Shown here in pieces: positions 7,652 to 15,938 of a DNA stretch of 38,210 nt. The stretch lies in the NCBI GenBank assembly GCA_016190005.1, contig JACPRK010000190.1:1-38210 (forward strand), read 5' to 3'. Source of the stretch: Candidatus Wallbacteria bacterium. GTDB taxonomy: Bacteria; Muiribacteriota; UBA6191; JACPRK01. The number at the start of each line of letters is the position of its first letter. Position 1 is the first letter of the stretch. Below the pieces are notes generated by a model that was given only the letters and a program-made list of their open reading frames with translations, did no database searches and had not been told where the DNA came from. Position numbers and translations under genes: made by a program.

Positions 7652-7955
7652 CTATGTCAGCCTATCGCCTCTCCCCAGGAACGCGCAACCGATCTCAGCG
7701 GTTGCGCTGCTTTATGGGGGCGTGTTACACTTCACGGGACGGCCAGCGGTGGAGAGGGTTGACTGGATGTCCCCGGACGCCGCGCTCAACAGTCACGGCG
7801 GGTCGAACGAGGCTGCCTCGCCGGAGAGCCACACACCAGCTAGAACGCCGTCGATTAGAAGATTAGCCGATTTAGCTCAACCGGTCAGGCCAGGCTACCC
7901 GGGACCCGGTAGCGGGGTGGGAAGAGGGACAGCCTTTCCGCGACCGTTGCAACCG
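7652..7955. promoter_or_regulatory. Intergenic region with hairpins upstream of the SNF2 operon
   Basis: This separates two divergent units and holds no convincing gene. A perfect 9-bp inverted repeat GCGCAACCG/CGGTTGCGC (7683-7691, 7699-7707) has a 7-nt loop. TTGCGC (7702-7707) and TACACT (7726-7731) are 18 nt apart and could be a weak sigma-70 promoter toward the helicase, overlapped by the repeat as an operator would be. A second hairpin GCTACC/GGTAGC (7894-7913) lies 42 nt before the helicase ATG. The promoter is only a suggestion. Confidence 0.35.
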
Positions 7956-10900
7956 ATGATAGTCATTCACTCCAGTTGGAGCGAACCCGCTGCGGGATCG
8001 CCGGTCGGAGGGTTCTTGCTCTGGGGCGAGGGAGAACAGTTCGTCCCTGTCGTGCGCCGCCGAGGCCGGGGGCGGGGCCGCGGCCGCAAGGACACCGAGG
8101 GCGCCGAGCGGCGGCACCCCAGCCTCATTGCTCCCGACCGGGTGTTCGGCGCGCTGGCGACGCTGGTGCCCGGTTGCGAATCGGGCGAGCCGCCAATCCC
8201 GCTCGTCTTCGAGCTGCGCCTGCCGACCCGCAACAACAAACCGATCCTCTCCCCGACGTTGAAGCCGGCCATCTTCGAGCGCGAGGGTCAGGCCCCTCCC
8301 GGCCTGGAACGCTGGCAGGTAGAGGGGCTCCTGTTTCCGACGGTCCGCGCGCTCTCGGTGCTTTCGGCCGTCCCGACGGCCCGCTCCCCCGTGGTCGGCA
8401 CGCCGGCCGTCCCGGGCGGTACGCTCCTCTTCTGGAGCGCCGCCTGCAAGCTGGCTCTGCAGATCCTCACGCGTGGCCTGATTGTCCCGATCGCCGAGGA
8501 GACCGCAGGCGGCGTGCCGCGCGCCGGATGGCTGCCGCTGTTGTCCGATCCGGAGGTCGTCACCCGCATCAGCCGGCTGGCCGCCGCAATGCCCGGCCTG
8601 GCGCGCGTGGCCCCGCATTTCGGCGGGACGATGGTCGGCCCTCAGCCTAGCCGCGCGCTGCTGGAGCGTTTCCTCACCGTCGTCGTCGACGAGGCTGCCC
8701 GCACCTGGTGCTACAACGCCTACTGCGCCCAGCAAGCCGACGGCGGCGTCGTCCGCATGCCCGATTCGGCCTGGATGGCGGCGATGATCTCCGGGGCGGC
8801 CCTCATCAAGACGGGCACACCGCTCGAGCTGCGCGATCTGCCCCGCGAATCCCGCCGCTGGTCCGCGTCCCTGATCGACGCCGACAAGGGCGCCCCGTAT
8901 CGGACCTGCCTGCGCCTGGAACCGCCCGCCCAGGGCCACCCTGGCGGCACGGTCGACGACTGGATGCTTCGGATCTATCTGCAGGCCAAGGACGACCCGG
9001 AGCTGCTGGTGCCCGCCGACGAGGTCTGGCGCATCGGGAGTCGCTCCATCCGTTGGATGGGAAAGCGCTTCGACAACGTCCAGGAGACGCTGCTGGGAGA
9101 CCTGGCCAAGGCCGCCAAACTCTACGCTCCCCTCGAGGCCTGCCTTCACGATCCCGCTCCGATCGGCATCAAGCTCTCCCCCGAGGGCTCTTATCAGTTC
9201 CTGGCCCAGGGCGCGCCGAACCTGCACCAGGCGGGACTGGGCGTCATCATCCCGCCCGAGATCAAGACCGGCTCCTTCGAGCAGCCGCTCCTGGCCGTCC
9301 GCATCAAGGTCCGGCCGCGGGCCGACGGCCCAGGCGCCAAATCCGCCTTTGGCATCGACGCGCTGCTCGACTTCGACTGGGAGATTGCGCTGGGCGACCA
9401 CGTCATCACTCGCGAGGAGTTCAAACGGCTGAGCGCGATGAAGGTGCCCGTCGTCAAGGTGAAGGGCAAGTGGGTCGTCGTGAGCGCCGAGGCGCTCCGA
9501 GCCGCCGCCCGGTTCGCCGACGGACGGCTCTCGCAGATGGAGCAGATGACGCTGGCCGAGGCGCTGGCGCTGGCCGCCGGAGTGACTGAATCGGGCGAGA
9601 AGCTGCCCGCGATCCAGTTCGAGGGCGACGACTGGCTCAAGAGCCTCTTCATGCCGAGCGAAGCCGCAGGCGATGTGCCCGTACCGGAGGGCTTCCACGG
9701 CCAGCTCCGCCCCTATCAAGAGCGCGGCCTGGCGTGGCTGGCACACCTGCGCGAGCGTGGGCTGGGCGCCTGTCTGGCCGACGACATGGGCCTCGGCAAA
9801 ACGATTCAATTCCTGGGTTTACTCCTGCGGGACCAGGAGCGCGCCGCTCCCAAGCGGCCCGGCCCGACCCTGCTGATCTGCCCGACGTCGGTCGTGACGA
9901 ACTGGCAACGCGAGGCCAAACGCTTCGCGCCGTCGCTCTCCCTGATGATCCACCATGGGGCCGACCGGCGGACCGGTACGGCTTTCGCTCGTGAGGCGGC
10001 CAAGCACGAGTTGGTGATCTCGACCTACTCGCTGGTGGCGCGCGACCTGGCCCATCTGCAGGCCGTCGATTGGCAGGGCGTCGTGCTCGACGAGGCGCAG
10101 AACGTCAAGAACGAGGCGGCCAAACAGAGTCAAGCGGTCCGCCAGCTCAAGGCCCAGTACCGGGTCGCTCTCACCGGCACGCCGATCGAGAACCGTCTCT
10201 CGGAGCTCTGGTCCTTGCTCGACTTCCTCAACCCGGGCTACCTGGGCAGCGGCGCCGCGTTCCGGCGCAACTTCGCCTTCCCGATCGAGCGCTTCGGCGA
10301 CACCAACCGCGCCAATCAGCTCCGGAAACTGATCGGCCCATTCGTGCTGCGCCGGCTCAAAACCGATCCCACCGTCATCTCCGACTTGCCCGAGAAGCAG
10401 GAGATGAAGGTCTACTGCACGCTCACGCGCGAGCAGGCCACGCTCTACGAGGCGATCGTCGACGAGATGCTCGACAAGCTCAAGAAATCGGAGGGCATTC
10501 AGCGCCGCGGGCAGGTGCTGGCTTCGCTCACGCGCCTCAAGCAGGTCTGCAACCACCCGGCTCATTTCCTGGATAACGCCAGCGAGCTGTCCGGCCGCTC
10601 CGGCAAGCTCTCGCGCCTGGAGGAGATGCTCGAGGAAGCGCTCGACACCGACGACCGCGCGCTCGTCTTCACCCAGTACGCCGAGATGGGCAAGCTGCTG
10701 AAGGCGCGGCTGGCAGAGCGGTTCGGCTTCGAGGTGCCGTTCCTCCACGGCGCCGTGCCGACCAAGAACCGCCAGAAGATGATCGACGAGTTCCAGGCCG
10801 CTTCCGGCGGGCCGCGGATCTTCATCCTGTCGCTGAAGGCTGGCGGGCTCGGGTTGAACCTGACGAGGGCCAACCACGTGTTCCACTTCGATCGCTGGTG

Positions 10901-11144
10901 GAATCCCGCCGTCGAGGACCAGGCGACCGACCGCAGCTTCCGCATCGGCCAGACGCGCACGGTGCAGGTGCACAAGCTCATCAGCGCTGGAACGCTCGAA
11001 GAGCGGATCGATCAATTGATTGAACGCAAGAAGGGGCTCGCCGAGAAGGTGGTCGGCTCCGGCGAAGCCTGGTTGACCGAGATGACCAATGAGGAGCTGC
11101 GCGAGCTGGTCCAGCTCCAGAAGGATGCAATCGGGGATGACTAG
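7956..11144 (+). CDS. SNF2-family DEAD/DEAH helicase with bacterial SNF2-associated N-terminal domain
   Basis: 1062 residues. An ATP-driven double-stranded DNA translocase of the bacterial Snf2/Rad54-like group. The N-terminus (MIVIHSSW, then FLLWGE) is the typical beginning of this family, which is why ATG 7956 is chosen; the frame is open further upstream but that part crosses hairpins and is not protein-like. Residues 1-560 hold the SNF2-associated region; the ATPase core follows with motif I DDMGLGKT (Lys615), motif II DEAQ (Asp712), motif III ALTGTPIENR, motif V SLKAGGLGLNL and motif VI QATDRSFRIGQTR near residues 985-998. It is full length with all motifs. Its last 8 nt overlap the start of the SWIM gene, the usual partner of this helicase type. 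The in vivo role of such pairs is not established. Confidence 0.95.
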   Translation: MIVIHSSWSEPAAGSPVGGFLLWGEGEQFVPVVRRRGRGRGRGRKDTEGAERRHPSLIAPDRVFGALATLVPGCESGEPPIPLVFELRLPTRNNKPILSPTLKPAIFEREGQAPPGLERWQVEGLLFPTVRALSVLSAVPTARSPVVGTPAVPGGTLLFWSAACKLALQILTRGLIVPIAEETAGGVPRAGWLPLLSDPEVVTRISRLAAAMPGLARVAPHFGGTMVGPQPSRALLERFLTVVVDEAARTWCYNAYCAQQADGGVVRMPDSAWMAAMISGAALIKTGTPLELRDLPRESRRWSASLIDADKGAPYRTCLRLEPPAQGHPGGTVDDWMLRIYLQAKDDPELLVPADEVWRIGSRSIRWMGKRFDNVQETLLGDLAKAAKLYAPLEACLHDPAPIGIKLSPEGSYQFLAQGAPNLHQAGLGVIIPPEIKTGSFEQPLLAVRIKVRPRADGPGAKSAFGIDALLDFDWEIALGDHVITREEFKRLSAMKVPVVKVKGKWVVVSAEALRAAARFADGRLSQMEQMTLAEALALAAGVTESGEKLPAIQFEGDDWLKSLFMPSEAAGDVPVPEGFHGQLRPYQERGLAWLAHLRERGLGACLADDMGLGKTIQFLGLLLRDQERAAPKRPGPTLLICPTSVVTNWQREAKRFAPSLSLMIHHGADRRTGTAFAREAAKHELVISTYSLVARDLAHLQAVDWQGVVLDEAQNVKNEAAKQSQAVRQLKAQYRVALTGTPIENRLSELWSLLDFLNPGYLGSGAAFRRNFAFPIERFGDTNRANQLRKLIGPFVLRRLKTDPTVISDLPEKQEMKVYCTLTREQATLYEAIVDEMLDKLKKSEGIQRRGQVLASLTRLKQVCNHPAHFLDNASELSGRSGKLSRLEEMLEEALDTDDRALVFTQYAEMGKLLKARLAERFGFEVPFLHGAVPTKNRQKMIDEFQAASGGPRIFILSLKAGGLGLNLTRANHVFHFDRWWNPAVEDQATDRSFRIGQTRTVQVHKLISAGTLEERIDQLIERKKGLAEKVVGSGEAWLTEMTNEELRELVQLQKDAIGDD

Positions 11145-12642
11145 ACGCCGCAACTGGCGCCGCCGCCGGTACTTGCAGAAAAACCCGCAGGCCGAACCGG
11201 GTTCGGGGCAGACACGCACCCCGGAGGGCGGCCCCAGCCACGAGGGCGCGCCAGCTCTCGAATCCGGCGCCGAGCCGATCGCCGCTGGCGGGTCCGCTCC
11301 AGCCGGCCCACCGCCGGTCCAAACACCGTCCTCCAACGACGGCGCCGAGCGAGCTGTCTCCGACGGACAGCAGCGCCACCGCCGGCGACGGCATCGACGC
11401 AGGCACCCCCACAGGCTCGAACCGCAACAGAACGGCTCGCTCGCTATCTCCGGGACCGGCCAGCCCTCAGCCCCGTCGCCCGCCGCCAGTGGCCCGCCCA
11501 CCGTCGCTCCGGTCGCTTCGGCGGCCCCGGACGGATCGACCGCCGGCTTGATTCCTGCCGAACCGACCTCGCAGTCCTACAGTCACGGCAACAGCAAGAT
11601 GAAGCGCCGTCGTCGGCGGCGTCACCGGCACGTGCGCCATGGCGCTTCGGTCTCGACCTATCCGGCGAGCGGCGATGGCATGCCCGCCGATGAGAGCGCC
11701 GAGGTCCGCGCCAAGGGACGATTCGTCGGGAACTGGTGGGCGGATCGATGGATCAAGATGCTCGAGTCGCTCGGGCATTCCAACCGCCTGCCGCGCGGCC
11801 GCTACTACGCCCGAACGGGCCGGGTCTTCGACTTCCGCGTCGGGCCGGGCGAGGTGACGGCGCGCGTGCAGGGCTCGCGGCCCCAACCGTACTCGGTGCG
11901 CATCGAGGTGGCGCCGCTGGACGATCGCGCCTGGACGCGCGTGGTGGAGGCGATGGCCGCGCGCGCGATGTTCGCCGCCAAGATGCTCTCCGGAGAAATG
12001 CCTCAAAACATCGGAGAGGTCTTCGCCTCGGCCTCGGTCAGCCTCTTCCCGAAGCTGGCCCGGGACATCCGCGTCAACTGCTCTTGTCCCGACAGCGCCA
12101 ACCTCTGCAAGCACGCCGTGGCGGTCCACTACATCCTGGCCGAGGCTTTCGATCAGGACCCGTTCATCCTGCTGCACCTGCGCGGGCGAGCGCGCGACGA
12201 GGTCATCGACGCGCTGACCCGAACCCGCGCCAAGCTGCTCGCCGCCGAGCCGTCCGCCGACGCCGCGGGCCAGCCGAACGGCGCACCCGGGGCAGAGCTC
12301 GTCGCGCAGGAGGAAGAAGGGCCGCCCTCGAGCGACCCGTTCCGCTTCTACGAGCTGGGCCACGGCCTCGAGGATCTCACCTTCATCCTGGAGCAACCTC
12401 CGGTCCCCCACGCGGTGCTAGGTAAGCTGGGGCCGCCACCGACGCACAGCCCCGCGCAGGCCTCCGCGGTGCTCGCCGGCTGCTACGGCCTCGTCTCCCA
12501 GCAGGCGCTCGACACCGCCTTCGGGCGCGAGACCGAGCCTCGGGCCGAGATGCCGATCCAGGTGCCCGAGCCGACGTCGTCCTTCGGAAAGTCCCCCGCG
12601 ATCACGAGCAGCCAGGTGAGTCTGAAGTCGATCCGAGAATGA
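11137..12642 (+). CDS. SWIM zinc-finger protein, partner of the SNF2 helicase
   Basis: 501 residues from ATG 11137, which overlaps the helicase stop by 8 nt (ATGACTAG). An earlier ATG at 11089 is possible but would overlap by 56 nt. Residues 1-180 are low complexity: an Arg-rich start (TRRRNWRRRRY), Pro/Ala/Ser-rich stretches and a second Arg/His-rich block (KRRRRRRHRHVRH), suited to nucleic-acid contact. Residues about 195-290 contain GNWWADRWIKMLESLG and RGRYYARTGRVFDF, typical of this SWIM family. The zinc ligands are Cys315, Cys317, Cys324 and His326 (CSCPDSANLCKH). Helicase and SWIM protein occur side by side in many bacteria, and a complex on DNA is likely. The stop shares ATGA with the next, pilus-type gene. 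Confidence 0.92.
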   Translation: MTRRRNWRRRRYLQKNPQAEPGSGQTRTPEGGPSHEGAPALESGAEPIAAGGSAPAGPPPVQTPSSNDGAERAVSDGQQRHRRRRHRRRHPHRLEPQQNGSLAISGTGQPSAPSPAASGPPTVAPVASAAPDGSTAGLIPAEPTSQSYSHGNSKMKRRRRRRHRHVRHGASVSTYPASGDGMPADESAEVRAKGRFVGNWWADRWIKMLESLGHSNRLPRGRYYARTGRVFDFRVGPGEVTARVQGSRPQPYSVRIEVAPLDDRAWTRVVEAMAARAMFAAKMLSGEMPQNIGEVFASASVSLFPKLARDIRVNCSCPDSANLCKHAVAVHYILAEAFDQDPFILLHLRGRARDEVIDALTRTRAKLLAAEPSADAAGQPNGAPGAELVAQEEEGPPSSDPFRFYELGHGLEDLTFILEQPPVPHAVLGKLGPPPTHSPAQASAVLAGCYGLVSQQALDTAFGRETEPRAEMPIQVPEPTSSFGKSPAITSSQVSLKSIRE

Positions 12643-14414
12643 TCCGAATCCGCCGGCAGCCGGGGAGCAGCGGCCGCGACCGCGCCGGCGCGGGGGGCAT
12701 GCTCGTGCTGACGATGGTGCTCCTGCTGGTACTACTGGCGCTGGCGCTGGGACACGACCGGTTCTCCTCGCAAGTCCTCTGGACTTCCCAGAAGAGTACG
12801 GAGGGGTCGCTGGCGACCACGCTGGCCGAGAACGCCATCGACGAGGCACGCTTCGAGCTGGGGCGGCGGGTCAACGTGCCGACCGATCCGCTCTACCTGT
12901 TCTTCCGCCAGGGGCAGGGCCGCCGGCCAGTGGACGGGCTGTCTCTTGCCCACAGCGGGAACCTGCTCAAGAGCGAGGCCTACAAGCGGTTCAACTTCGA
13001 GGGCGAGCCCGCCGAGGTCGAGGTCTTCTCGCAAGACCCGTTCGAGCGCTTCGGGTTCGAGACGAGGGGCGTGCTCAGGTACTTCGCGTCGGTGACGGGG
13101 TATCCGTTGCGCAATCCGAAGGACAAGATCGTCCGGCAGGTGGAGGTGCGCCAGGAGTTCAAGGTGGCGCTCATCGGCCCGCCGGCGCCGTTCGACAGGA
13201 TGACGCTGTATGTGCACAACGGCCACGAGTTCCTCGGCCTCGACAGCGCCGACGAGTGGGTCAACACCAACAAGCTGATCAAGAAGATGAAGGCCGAGGT
13301 CGCGCGCATCGAGAAGAACCGGGATGAGCAGAAGCGGCGCCTGGAGAGCTATCGTCAATACAAGGACGAGCTGCCCGGCTACGACCAGGTGATGGCCGAC
13401 CTGGACAACATGAAGTTTGACGGGCTGCGCAAGGTCGAGAAGTACGAGCAGCTCTATGGTCGCGAGATGCAGTTCCCGGACGGGCCGCTGGCGATGGTGG
13501 CGCTCAACTCCACGGGTCTGGGGTTCAACCTGCACGAGCTTGGCTCGGATGCCTGGTTCCGGCTCGAGGCCGACTGGACGGCGCGCAAGCGCAAGGCCGA
13601 CACGGCTGACCGCGAGCTGAGGCGCCTGGAATCGCGCGAAGAGTGGGACGGTGGGCTCATCCGCCGGTCGATCGCGGACATCGAGTACCTCAACACCTTC
13701 GACCAGGACATGCTGGTGAAGCGCATCTACCCGCTCTACTTCTCGGGGTGCAAGATCGATCGCTCACCGCGGCTGATCTACAACGTCATCGCCACCGATC
13801 CGACGCCCAGCGGCGGGTCGGCCCTGGCGCACTACCAGTCGCTCTTGGCGGCCTTCGCCAAGGACCGCGTCGGGTGGCGGCAGAAGTTCTTCTTCCGCGT
13901 CAAGCGCGGGGCCGCCGGGAGCGTGGACGAGGCGCTGCAACGCTTCCGCATCCAGCAGGACCCGGTGGCCGGCGTGTTGAACGGCGTGGTCTACGTCGAC
14001 AACCCGGACCAGCCGCTCAACTTGACGCAGCCGATCCCGGGCAAGCTGGTGCTCATCGTGGAGGGCGACGTGCGGCTGTCGAACCTGCCGAAGGCCGACG
14101 ACCGCAGCATCCTGACGGTCATCTCCTACGGGGCGATGACCGTCGAGGGAGATGTCTGGGCCAGCCTGATCCCCCGGGGAACGTTTGCGACCGCGCCCGG
14201 CAGCGCCACCGTGATCCATGGCAATCTGGTGCTGGACGAATCCTATCACTGGACCGGCCGGACGCCGCGCCCTTCCGGCCAGCTCGTGCCGGACTTCGCG
14301 CTGACCAGCTCGGCCGAGGACAGTCCCGGAAACGTGAGGATCTTCCCTGATAGGCAGTTCGTGGTGCTGTCGCCGACGACGGAAGCGCGTGTGGTGAACC
14401 GGACGGGGGACTGA
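12639..14414 (+). CDS. GspK/PilX-like large minor pilin with coiled-coil and beta-rich C-terminus
   Basis: 591 residues; the ATG overlaps the SWIM stop by 4 nt. The N-terminus is basic (RIRRQPGSSGRDRAG), followed by the hydrophobic helix MLVLTMVLLLVLLALAL (about 21-37) and a polar stalk (SLATTLAENAIDEARFELG), the PilX/GspK plan without Glu at +5. Residues about 205-250 and 305-335 are charged coiled coils (KKMKAEVARIEKNRDEQKR). The last third is beta-rich (VLIVEGDVRLSNL; GAMTVEGDVWASL; VIHGNLVLDESYHW), reminiscent of a short beta-solenoid such as bactofilin or PilX-associated domains. It is the counterpart of the first gene in the window but has no beta-propeller. Expected at the inner membrane or filament tip. 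Confidence 0.72.
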   Translation: MIRIRRQPGSSGRDRAGAGGMLVLTMVLLLVLLALALGHDRFSSQVLWTSQKSTEGSLATTLAENAIDEARFELGRRVNVPTDPLYLFFRQGQGRRPVDGLSLAHSGNLLKSEAYKRFNFEGEPAEVEVFSQDPFERFGFETRGVLRYFASVTGYPLRNPKDKIVRQVEVRQEFKVALIGPPAPFDRMTLYVHNGHEFLGLDSADEWVNTNKLIKKMKAEVARIEKNRDEQKRRLESYRQYKDELPGYDQVMADLDNMKFDGLRKVEKYEQLYGREMQFPDGPLAMVALNSTGLGFNLHELGSDAWFRLEADWTARKRKADTADRELRRLESREEWDGGLIRRSIADIEYLNTFDQDMLVKRIYPLYFSGCKIDRSPRLIYNVIATDPTPSGGSALAHYQSLLAAFAKDRVGWRQKFFFRVKRGAAGSVDEALQRFRIQQDPVAGVLNGVVYVDNPDQPLNLTQPIPGKLVLIVEGDVRLSNLPKADDRSILTVISYGAMTVEGDVWASLIPRGTFATAPGSATVIHGNLVLDESYHWTGRTPRPSGQLVPDFALTSSAEDSPGNVRIFPDRQFVVLSPTTEARVVNRTGD

Positions 14415-14419
14415 TGGGG

Positions 14420-14447
14420 AGAATCGAGAATTGAGAATCGACAAGCG
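14420..14447 (+). repeat. Heptamer repeat forming the leader of a prepilin gene
   Basis: Four 7-mers AGAATCG, AGAATTG, AGAATCG, ACAAGCG run across the start codon of the next gene. The TTG start at 14431 lies inside the second unit, and the leader peptide MRIDKRG is largely encoded by the repeat. Confidence 0.65.
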
Positions 14448-14928
14448 AGGGTTCACGATCACGGAGATCCTGGTGGCGCTGCTGGTGGCGGTGTTCGGGA
14501 TCATTCCGCTCTTGAATTTGAACACGCTCTCGAGGCGGCGGGGACAGCAAGGCGAGACGTATGCGCTGGCGCAGATCGAGGCGGAGCGTTTGCTGAACCA
14601 CTTCGGGGGGCGGCTGGGATTCGACGACCTCAACACGCGTCTGGGGGCGGCCACGTCGCTCACGCTTTCGGAAGCGGACCCTGAGGTGGCTGAGGTGCTA
14701 TCGGGCGGAGCGGGGCTGGAGCAGTCGGCGCGCAAGGTGAAGCGGGTCGTCGAAATCGTGCGGCTGGAGGGCGGGTTCCTGAGAGTGGGCGCGGTGGTGA
14801 AGTGGCAGTCGACGGCGCCCGTGCAGGACCTGCAGTTCGCGCTCGACCGTTTCGTGGCCAACCAGCGCGTCTCCGTGACGCCGCACTTTCCCTTCCAGAC
14901 GATGGCCGTGTCGCAGGGCTGTCCGTGA
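14431..14928 (+). CDS. Prepilin-type minor pilin, GspI/PilV-like
   Basis: 165 residues. Perfect class III signal: MRIDKRG|FTITEILVALLVAV, with Gly at -1, Phe at +1 and Glu at +5. Then comes the GspI/PilV-like phrase QGETYALAQIEAERLLNHF. The start must be TTG at 14431 because no ATG or GTG precedes the short leader in frame; GGGGAGA lies about 9 nt upstream. It is 16 nt after the preceding gene and 37 nt before the region carrying the third prepilin. It parallels the prepilin at 2740-3441, though the heads share no obvious similarity. Expected in the inner membrane, then in the tip complex after prepilin peptidase processing; no peptidase gene is in the window. Confidence 0.87.
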   Translation: MRIDKRGFTITEILVALLVAVFGIIPLLNLNTLSRRRGQQGETYALAQIEAERLLNHFGGRLGFDDLNTRLGAATSLTLSEADPEVAEVLSGGAGLEQSARKVKRVVEIVRLEGGFLRVGAVVKWQSTAPVQDLQFALDRFVANQRVSVTPHFPFQTMAVSQGCP

Positions 14929-14937
14929 GGAACTACA

Positions 14938-15202
14938 AGAATCGAGAATCGAGAAGCGAGGGGTTGTGAATCTATCTAAAGCCCCCCCCAGAACCGCTCG
15001 GGCTGAGCTTGTCGAAGCCCAGCATCGAAGCGGCTATGGTCCCTCGACAGGCCCGGGGCGATCGGTTCCAGGGAACTTCTTCGCACCCTCTGAGAATCGA
15101 GAAGTGAGAGGCGAGCCGGGACGTCAGAGGGTGGGCCGCTCGGTCGCTTCCGGGAGGCTGGTGTCCCCTACTCACTACTCGCTACTCGCTTCTCGCTACT
15201 CC
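14938..15202. repeat. Composite repeat insertion between two prepilin genes
   Basis: Heptamers AGAATCG, AGAATCG, AGAAGCG stand at 14938-14958. A second direct array lies at 15093-15113 (AGAATCG, AGAAGTG, AGAGGCG). An array in the opposite orientation closes the block at 15168-15202 (CTACTCA, CTACTCG twice, CTTCTCG, CTACTCC). The outer arrays thus form terminal inverted repeats. Between them lies a separate palindrome (14991-15068). The block is open in the frame of the third prepilin and encodes residues of no protein-like character. Confidence 0.65.
14991..15068. repeat. REP-like imperfect palindrome
   Basis: The left arm contains GCTGAGCTTGTCGAAGC (from 15002); the right arm contains CTCGACAGGCCCGGGG (from 15043). 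Both arms end in GAACCG/CGGTTC. The GAGCTTGTCGAAG core is a very common dispersed intergenic palindrome in many bacterial phyla. It probably arrived as a mobile repeat. Confidence 0.65.
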
Positions 15203-15826
15203 TCCGGCTTCACCCTCATCGAGGCTGCGGTTGGTCTGCTCCTGATGGCGGTGACGTTCGGGATTCTCTGGAGTCTCTTCTTCTTCGACAACAAGCGGAT
15301 CACGGTCAGCATGGAGCGTCTGACGGCGCTGCGGGGCGGGGAAGGGATCGTGGAGAACCTGCGCAACGATCTGAAGAACATGGTGCCGCCGCTGTCGGCG
15401 GAGTATGCGGCCTGGGGGAACGTGCCGCTGTTGCTGGAAGCGGCAGGGGCCTCGGCTGACGCCGGGAGCGGATACGACAAGCTGACGTTCTACCGGCATG
15501 TGCGCTCCGCCGACCCGTCCAGTCCGCTGGTGAAGATCGTCTACCGGCTCGACCCGGCGTCCAGGCGCGTCATGCGCTCGGCTGACGGCAAGGAATCGGC
15601 CATCGGCGGTACGCCCGTGCGGGACTTCTTGCTCTTCTTTCGGAGGGAAGGGGCCAGCGAGTACCTCACCTACGAGATCGTGACCACGTTTCAGGGCGTC
15701 ACGGGGATCTTCAGCTCGAAGGTGAACATCCAGGAGATGCGATTCCAGGGCCAGATCGACCTGGTCGACAAGGTGGCCGCCGCCGAGCGCACGCGCTGGG
15801 TGCCGACCGCCGCCGATTCGAGGTGA
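15161..15826 (+). CDS. Prepilin-type minor pilin, GspJ/PilW-like, leader disturbed by repeats
   Basis: The signal GFTLIEAAVGLLLMAVTFGI (Glu at +5) starts at about 15206, followed by a helix and a beta-rich head of some 180 residues that includes HVRSADPSSPLVKIVYRLD and a C-terminal VNIQEMRFQG strand. Third member of the module, matching GspJ/PilW. The start is unclear. The frame is open from 14930; GTG at 14966 gives 286 residues, but most of the extra part is repeat DNA. GTG at 15161 gives 221 residues with a leader (SPTHYSLLASRYSSG) encoded by the inverted heptamers; GGGAGG lies only 3 nt before it. Upstream in the same frame, codons 14945-14962 read RIEKRG, almost the leader of the preceding prepilin (RIDKRG), suggesting the original leader was split off by an insertion. 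Confidence 0.78.
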   Translation: MSPTHYSLLASRYSSGFTLIEAAVGLLLMAVTFGILWSLFFFDNKRITVSMERLTALRGGEGIVENLRNDLKNMVPPLSAEYAAWGNVPLLLEAAGASADAGSGYDKLTFYRHVRSADPSSPLVKIVYRLDPASRRVMRSADGKESAIGGTPVRDFLLFFRREGASEYLTYEIVTTFQGVTGIFSSKVNIQEMRFQGQIDLVDKVAAAERTRWVPTAADSR

Positions 15827-15938
15827 GTCTCCGGGCCGGATGCGGTAGGATGGCTTCGGAGGTCCGCCCTCATCGAAGAGGGTCCAGGCAGGCTGAAGAG
15901 CGCTGACTGGGCCGCGGTCCGATCAGGAGGTGCTGGAG

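Noticed and set aside
7868-7915. tRNA-like stretch (GATTTAGCTCAACCGGT)
   Set aside because: The D-arm does not close, there is no T-arm GTTCRA sequence and no acceptor pairing.
7638-7955. 106-residue N-terminal extension of the SNF2 helicase
   Set aside because: It crosses two strong hairpins and lacks homology-like content; the family begins at MIVIHSSW.
7872-9809. 645-codon open frame on the minus strand opposite the SNF2 helicase
   Set aside because: Antisense shadow caused by high GC; the plus strand encodes continuous helicase-family sequence here.
9819-11501. 560-codon minus-strand frame across helicase and SWIM genes
   Set aside because: It spans two real plus-strand genes including motifs I-VI; no protein-like domain in it.
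14420-15202. Possible CRISPR-like or satellite array
   Set aside because: Units are 7 bp without spacers; no cas genes.
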